Shown here: positions 11,994 to 22,595 of the stretch, in pieces | Layout: the number at the start of each line of letters is the position of its first letter | Position numbering within the stretch: position 1 is the stretch's first letter | Assembly: GCA_021464415.1 (NCBI GenBank) | Contig: CM038470.1 | Location: 42,402,099-42,466,098, forward strand | Source: Lonicera japonica | Taxonomy: Eukaryota; Streptophyta; Magnoliopsida; Dipsacales; Caprifoliaceae | Direction of reading: 5' to 3' | DNA: 64,000 nucleotides | Notes under the pieces: model-generated | The model's input: only the letters and a program-made list of their open reading frames with translations | What the model was told of the DNA's origin: nothing | The model's database searches: none | Translations under genes and position numbers: made by a program

Positions 11994-12514
11994 GAGCATC
12001 TCCAATGCAACCATGAATTGGAGAAAAATGGAGTGCCACATAGGATATATAGACAATGAGTTAAAAAGCCCCATCTCCAATGCAATCATGTATAATGACC
12101 ATGAAGGTGATGTGTCAAAAAGAGGGGAAGACATTGTGAGGGTGACCCTCTACATCTAGAGGGTCTTCTAGACGATGTCTAGATGCTATGTCATCATTTT
12201 TACCTTAATAATTTATTTTTAAAATTTTAAATTATTTTAACTTTTAATTTACAATTCTATATTCAATAAAATTTATATTGTTAAAAAATATTCTCCAAGA
12301 TCTATCAAACAAAATCCATATACTTTATATTTTTTAATTAAAAAATTTGACGAATTATGTCATAGCAATTTTATAGACAACACCATTGGAGATGATTTTT
12401 TTAGAACTTGACCATGAACAATATTTTTAGTGCCACATAGGAACCATGTCTTTAGATATGCTTACATGTCCATATTTTTATTACATCCAATCCATGTTAG
12501 CATTGGAGATGCTC
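11994..12514. mobile_element. Tourist-like (PIF/Harbinger) MITE
   Basis: A 521-bp AT-rich element with perfect 15-bp terminal inverted repeats GAGCATCTCCAATGC, flanked on both sides by TTA (11991-11993 and 12515-12517), the 3-bp target duplication expected for PIF/Harbinger-type elements. It carries degenerate internal copies of the terminal motif (near 12071 and 12383). No ORF; it would depend on a transposase elsewhere. Confidence 0.93.
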
Positions 12515-12578
12515 TTATATAATAATCAATCCAGCAACATGAATGGAGAATTTTTTGAGACTTAAACGGAACATTAAG

Positions 12579-13214
12579 GGCTCGTTTGGTTCGAGTTTTA
12601 GGAATATAATGGGCATGGAATGGAAATACTTGATTCCTGAAAAGTTATTTTCCTGGCATCTAGGATGCCATGCCGATATTTGGTTTAACCGGGAATAAGA
12701 ATTGAATAAAGTATTAATTACAAAAATACACTTCTTTTTATAAGATGAGAAGACATCGCCTACTAATTTTTCAAAAAAGACAATTACTATAATAAATTAC
12801 AAAAATTACACATGCCTAGCTAATAACTATCCTACAAAAATTACAATTTTTGTAATTAAAAAAAAATTACAACAGGAAAAAGAAAAGAAAAAAGTTCCAA
12901 ATAATTTATTTTTTTCATTTTTGTGTAGCAACGTAATTTAAAAAAAAAGTTCCAAACAATATTTTCATACACTGATGGAAAAAGAATTATCTATTCATAA
13001 GGAAGAGTGTTATTTTAGTTCTAAGATAAAAAAATTAAAAAAGATGCCCATTGGTAATGGTTTATTCCTTATGATTTAAATAGGAGAACTTGGGGAGAAA
13101 AGTTTGTTTTTGGAATCATTTATTCCGAACTTAAAACTTAAACCAAACGCGGGAATCATTTCGAAATAAAATGTAACATTACTGGAATGATTTAAATCTT
13201 GAACCAAACGAGCC
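12579..13214. mobile_element. MITE with GGCTCGTTTGGTTC termini
   Basis: A 636-bp element with perfect 14-bp inverted ends GGCTCGTTTGGTTC and GAACCAAACGAGCC. The two halves resemble each other beyond the ends, with 'ggaatcatttattcc'-type sequence near 13110. Flanks are ttaag on the left and ataag on the right, an imperfect match, so the superfamily (hAT, PIF or Mutator-like) is not decided. No coding capacity. Confidence 0.85.
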
Positions 13215-14336
13215 ATAAGAAGTTGGGCAAAGACCGAAAGAGGGAACGAGAGAGTGAGGTAGAGACGGTCTTATTTTTCTTTAATAAGAGATTCTTATTT
13301 ATGTAATGCCTCTTTTGTTGCGGCTTGAAAATGATATAGAGAGTGGGCCGTATAATTGTGAGATTCAAAAAGAATAACAATACATAACAATACACGCATA
13401 TCCGCATAAGATTATTATCGGAATACAGCGCTAAGTTCAAGAGTTTATTCCCTAAGTAAAATAATGATTTATCAGCCGCGGTCACAAATTGCGGTGAGAA
13501 TTATTAAGAATTAATTAAATAACATGAAAGTTGGTCGTTTAAAAAAATTATATATATGTGTGTACTCTCATTTTGAAGCCAAAACACCATTAGTCCCTCT
13601 TTTATTTAATTTTTTGATAAAAACAGTCATAAATTCGGATGGTTCTCGAATAACGAGAGGGAGATTGAACCATGACACTCCAAATAAATTATCACACTCT
13701 TAATTAACTATTAGGGCAATGCCCAAATCTAACACCATTCTAGTCTTAAAACCATAAGTTTTAGCATTATAAATCATGGCACCCATATAAGAACCCAAAT
13801 ATTGACATTCAATTTTTGCGATGGTTGCCTAGTTTGCTATTCAATGTAGGCAAACTGTAGCGAGTTTTTGTTTTATTGCTCAATTGAAAGAGACCGAATT
13901 TTGTATATATGTTTGGTGACAAATTGCCAAGAGACAGCGAAAATTGATATTTTGCAATCTCAACACCATGAATTGGTTATTCAGTTGTCTTTATATAAAT
14001 TTGTCGTTTTTTAAATTATGGTGTTTTGGCTACGATGGTGAGGTACCTATATTATCATCCTTAAACCCCCCCCCCTCTCTCTCTCTTTTAAAGAGAGATA
14101 AAATAGAAAAGTGATTTATCAGAAAAGTGAAGTTTAAGAAAAAGAAACTTACTTCTCAGGTGCGTTTGTTCAAAAGTATAGTAGTAAAAAAATATTTAAT
14201 AAAATTATTATAATTTTACTACGGTTCAAAGAAATAGCCAAAATAACAACAAAAATAATTATGATATCTCTAATTATATCTATTAATAAAACACACAACA
14301 AAAAATGTTAAATTTGTTTATCTACATCATAAGTGG
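13215..14336. other. Non-coding stretch
   Basis: No gene is recognised. It contains a C-run followed by CT repeats at about 14065-14090 and a TA/TG microsatellite near 13550. The open frame at 13192-13485 on the minus strand overlaps the MITE end and has no recognisable domain. Confidence 0.5.
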
Positions 14337-14867
14337 CAGGGGCGTTTCCAGTAAGGTACGAGGGTGTGCGGACGCACACCCGAGCATTTCGGAATTTTTT
14401 TTAAAAAAAAAAAAAAAAAAAAAAGGTTAGGGACTTATATGCTTAGTTTTATAGTTGAGGGGCTGTGAGAAATAAAGCAAACTTAAAAAGCCAACAGCAC
14501 ACACGCGGGCCTTCTTTATTCTTCTCAGCCTTTCTGCATCTCATTTCATTTCCTGCTTCCTCACAAGTCACAACACACACACAAAAGCCTTTCTCTTTTC
14601 TTCTCTCTCACAGTCACGCACTCACGCAAGCCTTTCTCTCTCTCTCTCATACGCGGGCGGCGGGCCGCAGCTCTTCTCTTCTCTCTCAGTCACAGACTCA
14701 CAGCAAGCCTTTCTCTCTCTCTCTCTCATACGCACTCGCGGCTCACGAGTCACGCAATGACGCAAGGTAAATAAAATCCCTTTTCTTTTCCTTTTCTTTT
14801 TATAAATCATGAATAGATATATCATTTATGATCTTAATATATGTGTAATTGTGTAAAATTAGTTGGA

Positions 14868-15200
14868 GCTTAATTTTAGGGCTTAATTTTGTAAGGTTAA
14901 TTTTAGGGCAAAGTTTTGTAGGGTTGAATTTATGGCTTAATTTTATAGGGCTTAATTTTATTGGATCTTGATTTTAGGGCTTAATTTTGTTGGAGCTTGA
15001 TTTAGGGCTTAATTTTGTATATTTGATTTTAGGGCTTAATTTTCTAGGGTTGATTTTAAGGCTTAATTTTATGTATAAAATTCTGATTGTTGGAAAGAGA
15101 GATTAATACTCGTATTTTTTGAGAGAGTAATGAATCTAAATGAAAACCAATAAATATTAATTGTTGGAAAGAGAGATTAATACTCGTATTTTTTGATTTT
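14868..15200. repeat. Minisatellite in the hAT leader intron
   Basis: Between 14868 and 15070 the phrase 'agggcttaattttgt' and variants recur about ten times at irregular ~20-26-bp spacing. A separate run 'attgttggaaagagagatta' with its following ~18 bp occurs identically at about 15082 and 15160. All lie in the presumed 5' UTR intron of the transposase, outside the coding frame, and may modulate splicing or expression or be neutral. Confidence 0.75.
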
Positions 15201-15294
15201 AAGGCTTTATTTGATTTAGTTAATTATTAGACTCTTTAGTTAATTGTATATTAATTGTATATTAATTGTTTAATTGTATAGGGCTGAGTTTATA

Positions 15295-17688
15295 ATGAAG
15301 AAGTATTATAGCAAAATTGGAACAAGCTCCTCCTCCAATCCTCAAAATGTAGGTACGAGTTCTACCATTCCAAGCATTAATTCCGCTATTCCGAATGTTG
15401 ATGTCAATCCTACAAATGTTTCTTCTAATTTAGAGGTTCAATCTGATCCGGGGTTAAGGAAAAGTATACAATCTTATGATCCTAATAATAGAGAGAATGT
15501 GAGACGAGCATATTTACAAAAAGGCCCATGTCAACCAAAAAATCATGATTTTCCTTGGACTGGTGAAGGACATGCTAAGCGTAGATTTGTGTCTTCGTGG
15601 TTTAATGATTATAGTGATTGGTTGGAATATAGTGTATCAAAAGATGCAGCGTATTGTTTGTATTGTTTTCTTTTTAAAGATCCAAATGGAATGCAAGGAG
15701 GTTGTGACGCATTCATTATTGACGGCTTTAATAATTGGAGGAAGAAGACTTTGTTTGATAAACATGTTGGAGCCCACAATAGTGTACATAATCGTTGCAG
15801 AAAGTCTTGCGAAGATCTTATGAATCAGAAGCAGCATATCGAAACTCTTTTGTCTAGTCATTCTGATCAATCTAGAATTGAGTATCGTACGCGTTTAACC
15901 GCCTCCATTGATTGTATTAGGTTCCTTTTAAAGCAAGGGTTAGCTTTTCGTGGGCATATCGAATCAGAAGAATCGGAAAATCGGGGTAACTTTCTTGAAC
16001 TTCTTCAATTTCTTTCTGAACAAAATGAAGGAGTTAAGAAAGTTGTCTTAAAGAATGCTCCAGAAAATCTTAAGTTGATTTCGCCTACAATTCAATATGA
16101 TATTGTTAATTCTTTTGCAACGGAGATCACATATACAATCGTTAGAGAAATTGGAGATCAATTATTTTCAATTCTAGTTGATGAGGCTCGTGATATGTCC
16201 GTAAAAGAGCAAATGGCCGTTGTTCTACGTTATGTTGATGATAAGGGGTTTGTCATGGAGCGATTTCTAGGTATAGTACATGTGAAAGATACCACTGCTT
16301 TGTCACTTAAAGTAGGTATTGATTCTCTTTTATCAAAGTATGGACTTAGTATATCAAGTTTACGTGGACAGGGATATGATGGAGCAAGTAATATGCGTGG
16401 AGAGTTTAATGGTCTAAAAAGTTTGATATTAATGGAAAATCCTTCTGCTTATTATGTACACTGTTTTGCTCACCAACTTCAATTAATACTTGTAGCTGTT
16501 GCGCGGGATCATCCAAAGATATGCACTTTTTTTGAAGTTGTTAGAAATTTATCAAATATAGTTGGAGCTTCATGTAAGCGTAGAGAGATTCTTCGAGAAA
16601 AGCAGCTTGAAAAAGTGATTGCAAGTATTTGTAGTGGGGAAATTTTGACAGGCCATGGGTTGAATCAAGAATCAACATTAAAACGGGCCGGAGACACTCG
16701 TTGGGGATCCCACTATGGTACTCTAATAAGTTTAATTGATTTATATTCCTCAGTGATAGAAGTTCTTTTAATTGTTGGAAAGGATGGATCAGACACAACT
16801 CAAAGAGCCCAAGCAATTATTACATTAAACCATATTCAGTGTTTTGAATTCGTGTTTGTCTTACACTTAATGAAAATTGTGTTGGGAATTACAAATGAAT
16901 TGTCTCAAGCTTTACAAAGGGATGATCAAGATATTGTTAATGCCATGCAGTTAGTAAAAGTAACAAAAAGCCGGTTACAAAAGATGAGAGATGATGGGTG
17001 GGATTCATTACTAAGTCTAGTGTCTGATTTTTGTGTTAAGGAGGATATACTTGTTTTAGACATGGGGGATATTTTTGTACATCAAGGAAGATCACGTCGC
17101 AATTCTGAAGCGAACACAAATTTATATTACTATCGCGTTGAATTGTTTTACACCGTGATAGATACGTTACTTCTAGAGTTGAACAATCGTTTTAATGAGG
17201 TGAATATGGAATTGTTATTGTGTATTTCTTCTCTTGATCCAAGTGAGTCATTCGCTGCATTTGATAAGAGAAAGTTGATTCGATTTGCCGAATTTTATCC
17301 ATCCGATTTTTCAAGAACAGAGTTAATTGCGCTTGAACATCAACTTGAGACTTATATTGTTGATATGCGCTCTGACGATCGGATTGGGGAAATTACTGGG
17401 GTTAGTGATCTTTGTAAAATAATGATTCGGTTGAAGAAGCATCGTGTCTATCCATTGGTCTTTTTGCTTATTAAGTTGGCTCTACTCTTACCCGTAGCAA
17501 CTGCAACAGTTGAAAGAGTATTTTCAGCGATGAAGATAATCAAAAGTCAACTACGAAATCGGTTAGGGGATGACTTCATGAATGATTGTTTGGTGTCTTA
17601 TATCGAGAAAGATGTGCTCAACTCTATCGATAACGAAGATGTCATTCAACGTTTTCAAAATATGAAGTCTCGAAGAGGATTGTTGTAG
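15295..17688 (+). CDS. hAT transposase, TTF zinc-finger / DUF4371 type
   Basis: The frame encodes 797 aa from the first ATG (MKKYYSKIG), 16 bases after a candidate splice acceptor. It is the transposase expected to cut and reinsert the surrounding element in the nucleus. Domains in order: a Ser/Asn-rich leader (1-50); a TTF-type zinc-finger region (about 57-168) with the CLYC pair at 121-124 and later His/Cys residues; a DUF4371 / RNase-H-like core with VDEARD (acidic residue near 296) and GYDGASNMRG (Asp near 362), then HCFAHQLQL; and the C-terminal hAT dimerisation block with ATVERVFSAMKIIK, 'LRNRL' and 'FMNDCLVSYIE'. Length and domain order match full-length plant family members, which are often annotated as zinc-finger MYM-type-like proteins. 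No internal stop or frameshift is seen. Activity is inferred, not shown; domestication is unlikely because TIRs and target duplication are still present. Confidence 0.93.
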   Translation: MKKYYSKIGTSSSSNPQNVGTSSTIPSINSAIPNVDVNPTNVSSNLEVQSDPGLRKSIQSYDPNNRENVRRAYLQKGPCQPKNHDFPWTGEGHAKRRFVSSWFNDYSDWLEYSVSKDAAYCLYCFLFKDPNGMQGGCDAFIIDGFNNWRKKTLFDKHVGAHNSVHNRCRKSCEDLMNQKQHIETLLSSHSDQSRIEYRTRLTASIDCIRFLLKQGLAFRGHIESEESENRGNFLELLQFLSEQNEGVKKVVLKNAPENLKLISPTIQYDIVNSFATEITYTIVREIGDQLFSILVDEARDMSVKEQMAVVLRYVDDKGFVMERFLGIVHVKDTTALSLKVGIDSLLSKYGLSISSLRGQGYDGASNMRGEFNGLKSLILMENPSAYYVHCFAHQLQLILVAVARDHPKICTFFEVVRNLSNIVGASCKRREILREKQLEKVIASICSGEILTGHGLNQESTLKRAGDTRWGSHYGTLISLIDLYSSVIEVLLIVGKDGSDTTQRAQAIITLNHIQCFEFVFVLHLMKIVLGITNELSQALQRDDQDIVNAMQLVKVTKSRLQKMRDDGWDSLLSLVSDFCVKEDILVLDMGDIFVHQGRSRRNSEANTNLYYYRVELFYTVIDTLLLELNNRFNEVNMELLLCISSLDPSESFAAFDKRKLIRFAEFYPSDFSRTELIALEHQLETYIVDMRSDDRIGEITGVSDLCKIMIRLKKHRVYPLVFLLIKLALLLPVATATVERVFSAMKIIKSQLRNRLGDDFMNDCLVSYIEKDVLNSIDNEDVIQRFQNMKSRRGLL

Positions 17689-17819
17689 GTAATTTTTATA
17701 TTTTAATACTTTTGTTGATGTAAGAATTTCATATTTATATTATTATTATTTTAGCTTTTGAGTTTCGAGAAATTACGCACCCCCGGGTATAAATTCCTGG
17801 CTACGCCACTGATAAGTGG

Positions 17820-17995
17820 TACGGCTGTCCTAGCATGCCGGTAATTTAGAGCATAATTATAGCTACATATGTATATCCCTTCAAATTTGAAAGTATTTTA
17901 AGTATATCCAAATTTCAATTTATTTCCATATTGATATTTGCGGGTGATCAAAAATTCGTCCGGACCCACAAAGTTAATATCGTTCATGAACATGA
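17820..17995. other. Short spacer between hAT and copia LTR
   Basis: Non-coding AT-rich sequence between two insertions. No feature was recognised. Confidence 0.4.
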
Positions 17996-19330
17996 TGAAA
18001 GAGATATGTCCTAAAACCATTCATAGATTATGATTTGTACTTGGATATCTTATGCTTATTGTCATTAATAAAGTTTATTTCATTTTATTTTATATTCTCT
18101 TGTAAATAATATATATATTAATACTAGTTCATCAAGTACGTGACTTGATTGTGGGATACTAGTAATGTTACAATAATATTATTTAGATGTCCCTAATCAT
18201 GTGTCAATAACCTAGGATCAAATTAATATAATGATTAGAGTATGGGTCAGCTGATGACTGTGTTCCACAAGTCATGGATATGGAGATATCAAGCTGAACA
18301 CACTGATACTTGTTGGGGAACAAAGTATTAGACCGACCCGCTTTGGGAACACTGCGAGGAGTGTTACATAATGTCATCAGTGATGTTCCCTATTTGTGAT
18401 ATCGTATTATCCTCAGACCTGAGATCATCATGGTTACCAACATAGGAAATAGCATGTCAGGCATCATCAAACGTTGCTCTTAACCGAGTAATTATAAAGA
18501 TGATGATCAAGCATACTATAAACTATGTAGAGGTATATGGTTGATCAAGATGGGATTTGTCACTCTTATATAATGAGAGAGATATCTTTGGGGCCCTTGA
18601 TAAGTATAATTAATATTTGCATGGCCATGCACAAATGATGTGTCATTTGTATTAGATTAATTATACTTAGAGATTAAGAAATAAAGATTGAACTATACAA
18701 GAATGACATTTGCCTAGTCTTGTGTTCAATCTAGATATCGGTTGACAAAAGGAGTTAATATGTGGAATATCAATTTAAAGTTGTATCGTTTTGACCTTTA
18801 TACCCTTTGGGTAGTAGTAATGTTTTACTAGAAACCGCTTACTATTCGTATAATAAAACGGGCTTTTAATTATACTGCCAAAGAGTATAAACCTACAGGG
18901 TCGCACACCAAAACGAGTTGGATCAAAAACAAATTAAAACAGACCAAGTTGGACATGAGCCTAATTCGTTTGTTGCTTAGGGTTTTCACTAGGGTTCCCC
19001 TTTAAAAGAAAACCTTTGTTCTTCTTGACCGTCTTAGAGAGTTCTTGAGGCAAGAAATACGAAATAGTTGAGAGAACCTTAAACGGCGCTAGTACACCAA
19101 GCAATGATCTGATCTCGTTCGTGTGTGCATACCGTAGAGGCGTCGTATTTTCTACGCTAGGACGACAACAACTGAAGGATCTAATCCACCGTCTTAGTTG
19201 CATTAATTCGAAATCTCATACAAGGTATGTCTTCTGTCAATTTTATTGAACAGTGTAGATCCTAGGGTTTAATGATTAGTGTAGAAATTTTGTGTATGCG
19301 ATGCATGTTTGCTGCCCTAATTCCCTAACA
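17996..19330 (+). mobile_element. Copia-like solo LTR
   Basis: A 1335-bp unit starting TGAAAGAGATATGTCC and ending TTCCCTAACA, flanked by the perfect 5-bp duplication CATGA (17991-17995 and 19331-19335). A TATA-like 'ctttaaaag' near 19000, followed by a plausible transcribed leader, supports plus orientation. No PBS, PPT or coding sequence lies beside it, so it is a solo LTR left by LTR recombination. The copia label rests on the style of its ends and is less certain than its LTR nature. Confidence 0.85.
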
Positions 19331-19335
19331 CATGA

Positions 19336-21859
19336 ATATAGTGTTAGTAGTATGAGAGAAAAGAGAATGGTATTTTCTTTTTAGGTAGGTTCCTCCTTTT
19401 TTGCGTATGTTTCTGCTATTACTTTAATAAGGGAGTTAAGAGAAAAAAAAACTAGTTACCAGCTTTTATTATCTCTTACTCTTTTTCTCTCCTCCTTTCT
19501 ATGGTGGATCCTTGGTCATCGAAATCAATCCCTTCTCCAAAGCTTTCCCTTTCTATTTATATCTATATGGAATTAGGGTTACAATACTCCATACATGACT
19601 AAAAGACAGCTGGCGGTAAGGCGTGGGTCCCCCTACATTAATTGTGAAATAATTTGCATTAAATAATGGTCACTTTTACATCACACAGATGTCAAGATTT
19701 GGTGGTTGCGTTCTGCACGAGCGGATGAGAAGCGGTAGGTGACTTCCATCATAACTTGGTAGTTTTGTACGTATTTCTCATGATGAATAAAGTTTCATTG
19801 CATGCATATGCACATTCTATGTTTTGCCAAGCGTGATGGTCAAGCGATGTGACCGATACGGAGGTGTGCTGAGATCCTATCGTCCTCGTCAGAATGCTGA
19901 CTTCGGTGCCCAAGTCATTCTTCGTTTCCTTTGATTGCTACACCATCGAACCGGGTCTAGTTCGTGGGCCTTAAAGTGTTAGGCTGGCACAGTAACTCAG
20001 TAACTATTTTATGTCCCCTAAATATTGATATTTAAATTTGTCTTCATATTAATTAACTATCCATTTAAATCACAAAGAGTTTTAGTATATTAAATCACAA
20101 AAAGTTGACTCTACTGGTCTAGTTCGTGTAACTACAATGCACACGGGTATGTAGGGCCAAGTACGGATTTACATCTACATATTTATCAAAACAAAACGTG
20201 TATTAGTTGGGCCAAATTCTTTCTAATTAAAGCACATATTGAATTTCATTATAGATATCAAATGGCCTAGGATATCTATGGGTTTATGTATGTGTTCCAT
20301 AACAAAAACCTATTACAAATTTAAGTCGATAGTACTATAAATACGTGCATGTCTACACGGACTTTGATTAATTGAGGTAATTGTATTGTATATTTTTTAT
20401 TACAAAAACTTATTTGATTAACACGTTTGATCCATTTGATCATATTTAAATATAATAATTTTTCTTTAAATATGGTTATAATATCATATAATTATAACAT
20501 TTTGGGTAAAAAAGATCGAGTTCGAGTCTACACATATATAGGGGAAGGCTAGCAGGCCATAATTTATATAAAGGTAGTATGTTCTGTTCGTGCTTGCTTA
20601 CTTATTGAGCTACTAAAGGTAGTGAGACCTGATTCTATTATCTTGCAAACCTTCTATCACTCAACACGTTTTCTAATAAAAGAAGTGGAGATTTCTATAC
20701 AGTTATAAAGTTCATTTAGTGCCAGAAGTTCCAACCCCTTACCTAGCCCTTCTTTAGAAACACACTAAACACCCCCCCCACCCCCCCCCCCTCCCCCCCG
20801 CGGGGGGGAGGGGGGGGTCTTTCACCACACACGCACACAAAACCCAAAAAAAAAGAGACCCCAAAAAGAAAGTTCCAAAAATGGGCATTAATTTGACACT
20901 CAGGTTTAGTAGACCTCGCAATCTTTCCGGGAACAAAGTTCCACAGGTTACAATTTAACCGTGACGACAATTTAGACCCAAATTTACGTGTTTGTATCTA
21001 ACTGATTTCCGCAAAGCAAGTTATATTGCAGAAATCCATTACTTGGAAAATTAATGCTTGTGCCTAACTTGAGCAAAATTCTTATCTCAGAAAAATAAGC
21101 TACATAACAACCCTCCAACAATGCTTGAAATTCTCATCAAATGCCCATTACAAAAGCAAAACAATCCTCACAACACCCTCCTAATCCTCCATCCCTCATT
21201 CACAATTTGAAAAATTATTAATACTCTTTAACATAAAGTTTTGTCAATACAACCACAACACACAAAAACTGAATATTGATGTTACCTGCAGATTTGACTT
21301 GTCCCCCAAAACACTACAGTTTGTAGGCCACGGGATCAAAACACCTAAACTGAATGTGATGAAATCCTTAACTTCGAACACTAGCAAAAGAGTAAATATA
21401 AAGTTAAAAAGCAACTTATTAAAAATTAAGATACACCAATTCATTTTAAGAAACCCTAAAACTAACCAACCAAATAAAACAAAGCCTAAAATATGCACAT
21501 AAATTAAGGCAATCAAGAAGCATTCCTTTGTACATACTACATATAAAGAATATAAATGGCCTGCAGATAAACGATTTTTTATTTCTTGTTGTAGGAAAAC
21601 AACTCTCCCTCCCTCCCATTTTTCAGTCTTTTCCAGGTGCTATAATCCGATAAGGCCAACCGCCAATGACAGGTATTGGGTCATTTATGAATAAACCCCA
21701 GGATTTTTTCTAATCCAAGCTATATAAGATACTAATGATGATTTTGATTGCAAGTTGTTTATAAGTGAAGAATAACATTATGGGTGATCAATTTACATTT
21801 TCGTCTGTTTATGCTAAATGAAGTAGGGTGGACAGAGTAAGTTCATGGAAGCATCTTGT
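19336..21859. other. Non-coding stretch
   Basis: No gene is recognised over about 2.5 kb. The overlapping frames near 20743-20970 derive from the C/G-rich palindrome and have no independent support. The frames at 21244-21516 (minus) and 21299-21502 (plus) overlap on opposite strands and have no family motif. Confidence 0.5.
20784..20817. repeat. Perfect 34-bp C/G palindrome
   Basis: Eight C, a T, seven C, then GC, seven G, an A and eight G form a perfect inverted repeat centred between 20800 and 20801. The C-run extends three bases further left, and another C-run precedes it at 20772-20779. On either strand it could fold as a hairpin, and the G-tracts could form a quadruplex. Such sequences are also typical sequencing or assembly trouble spots. 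Confidence 0.9.
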
Positions 21860-22170
21860 TTATTACCAGCCTATTAATGTTCCTCACTTCCTTGGGTGAT
21901 TGGTGGGGACTTTGACAGCATTCTTTAGGAAAAGATATTGCTTACTTTGATGGCATTCTTTCAAAAATTCAGAAGAATCTTGCTGGTAGGAAGGGAAAGC
22001 CATTGACCCTGGGCGCTCAAAAAGTCTATTTTTGCAGAGTATACCATTACATGTTCTTGCTGCTTTTGATTCCCCTAAGATTTTCTATCAGAGAACTGAA
22101 ATGATTTTTGAGAATTTCAATTGGGGTTAAAAGGGATATGGATACAAATATCACTGGGTTTGGTTTTGAA
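21860..22170 (+). pseudogene. LINE (L1-type) retrotransposon fragment
   Basis: Frames on the plus strand read IGGDFDSIL (endonuclease-like 'GGDFN.IL' motif), then KDIAYFDGILSKIQKNLAGR and GKPLTLGAQKV, then after a frame change LHVLAAFDSPKIFYQRTEMI and FENFNWG. The later pieces match the region just after the reverse transcriptase palm in plant LINE ORF2 ('LAGWKGK.LSLGGRVTLVKSVL', 'FLW/FNWG'). The endonuclease motif lies only some tens of bases before this region, so the RT core has been deleted. Stops and frameshifts make it dead. Confidence 0.72.
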
Positions 22171-22595
22171 GAGCAAAGAAAGCTCGAGAAGGGAGAGAAA
22201 CTAGAATAAGTACCTATATGTTTCTCATAATAAATTAATTAATTAAACACCTACTGGGCTAGTTGATTGGTAGGATTTTCTTTCTAGGATAATTTAAATT
22301 TCTTTATGATCTCAAAAGCCAACTAGTTTGGTTCCGGGTGAAATGTTTTTAACCCAAGTGAAAAGTAAAATAGCAAGTACGTTCAACCATTTGGCACTGA
22401 ATTTCTTCATTGTACACAAAGGGCAAAATATAGATTGAGATTGAAGCTATCACAATTAGAAAAGAAAAAAAAAAAAAAAACAGAAACAACAAACCCAAAA
22501 CACGGTTACAGCACCTATGACATAAAGCTACCACAATTCAAACCAAACAAGAAACAGTCCACATAATTAAAAATATTCAAGGCCCCATAGCCCAA
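22171..22595. other. Non-coding flank of the solo LTR
   Basis: No gene. A piece 'cattgtacacaaagggcaaaatatagatt' begins at about 22407 and recurs at about 24893, on the other side of the solo LTR, showing that the flank contains a local duplication. Confidence 0.45.

Larger units (their letters stand above)
14337..17811 (+). mobile_element. Complete hAT transposon
   Basis: The ends are short imperfect inverted repeats: left CAGGGGCGTTTCCAG, right CTGGCTACGCCACTG (inverted CAGTGGCGTAGCCAG). They are flanked by the perfect 8-bp duplication ATAAGTGG (14329-14336 and 17812-17819), diagnostic of hAT. The 3475-bp element carries one long intact transposase frame (15295-17688). A pyrimidine-rich leader (14500-14760), a candidate 5' UTR intron (donor gcaag|gtaaat near 14765, acceptor gtatag|gg near 15280) and an A-run (14402-14424) lie upstream. 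It is the only element in the window that looks potentially autonomous. The left TIR departs from the right at several positions, which might reduce transposase binding. Confidence 0.95.

Noticed and set aside
14465..14770. 101-codon ORF upstream of the hAT transposase
   Set aside because: Low-complexity CT-rich translation in the element's leader. More likely 5' UTR with a splice donor at its end.
15274..15294. Earlier transposase start with seven extra residues
   Set aside because: It would use a TTG codon. The first ATG is at 15295, just after a candidate splice acceptor.
20743..20970. Pro-rich ORFs on the minus strand
   Set aside because: Created by translation of the C/G palindrome; two overlapping frames are equally open.
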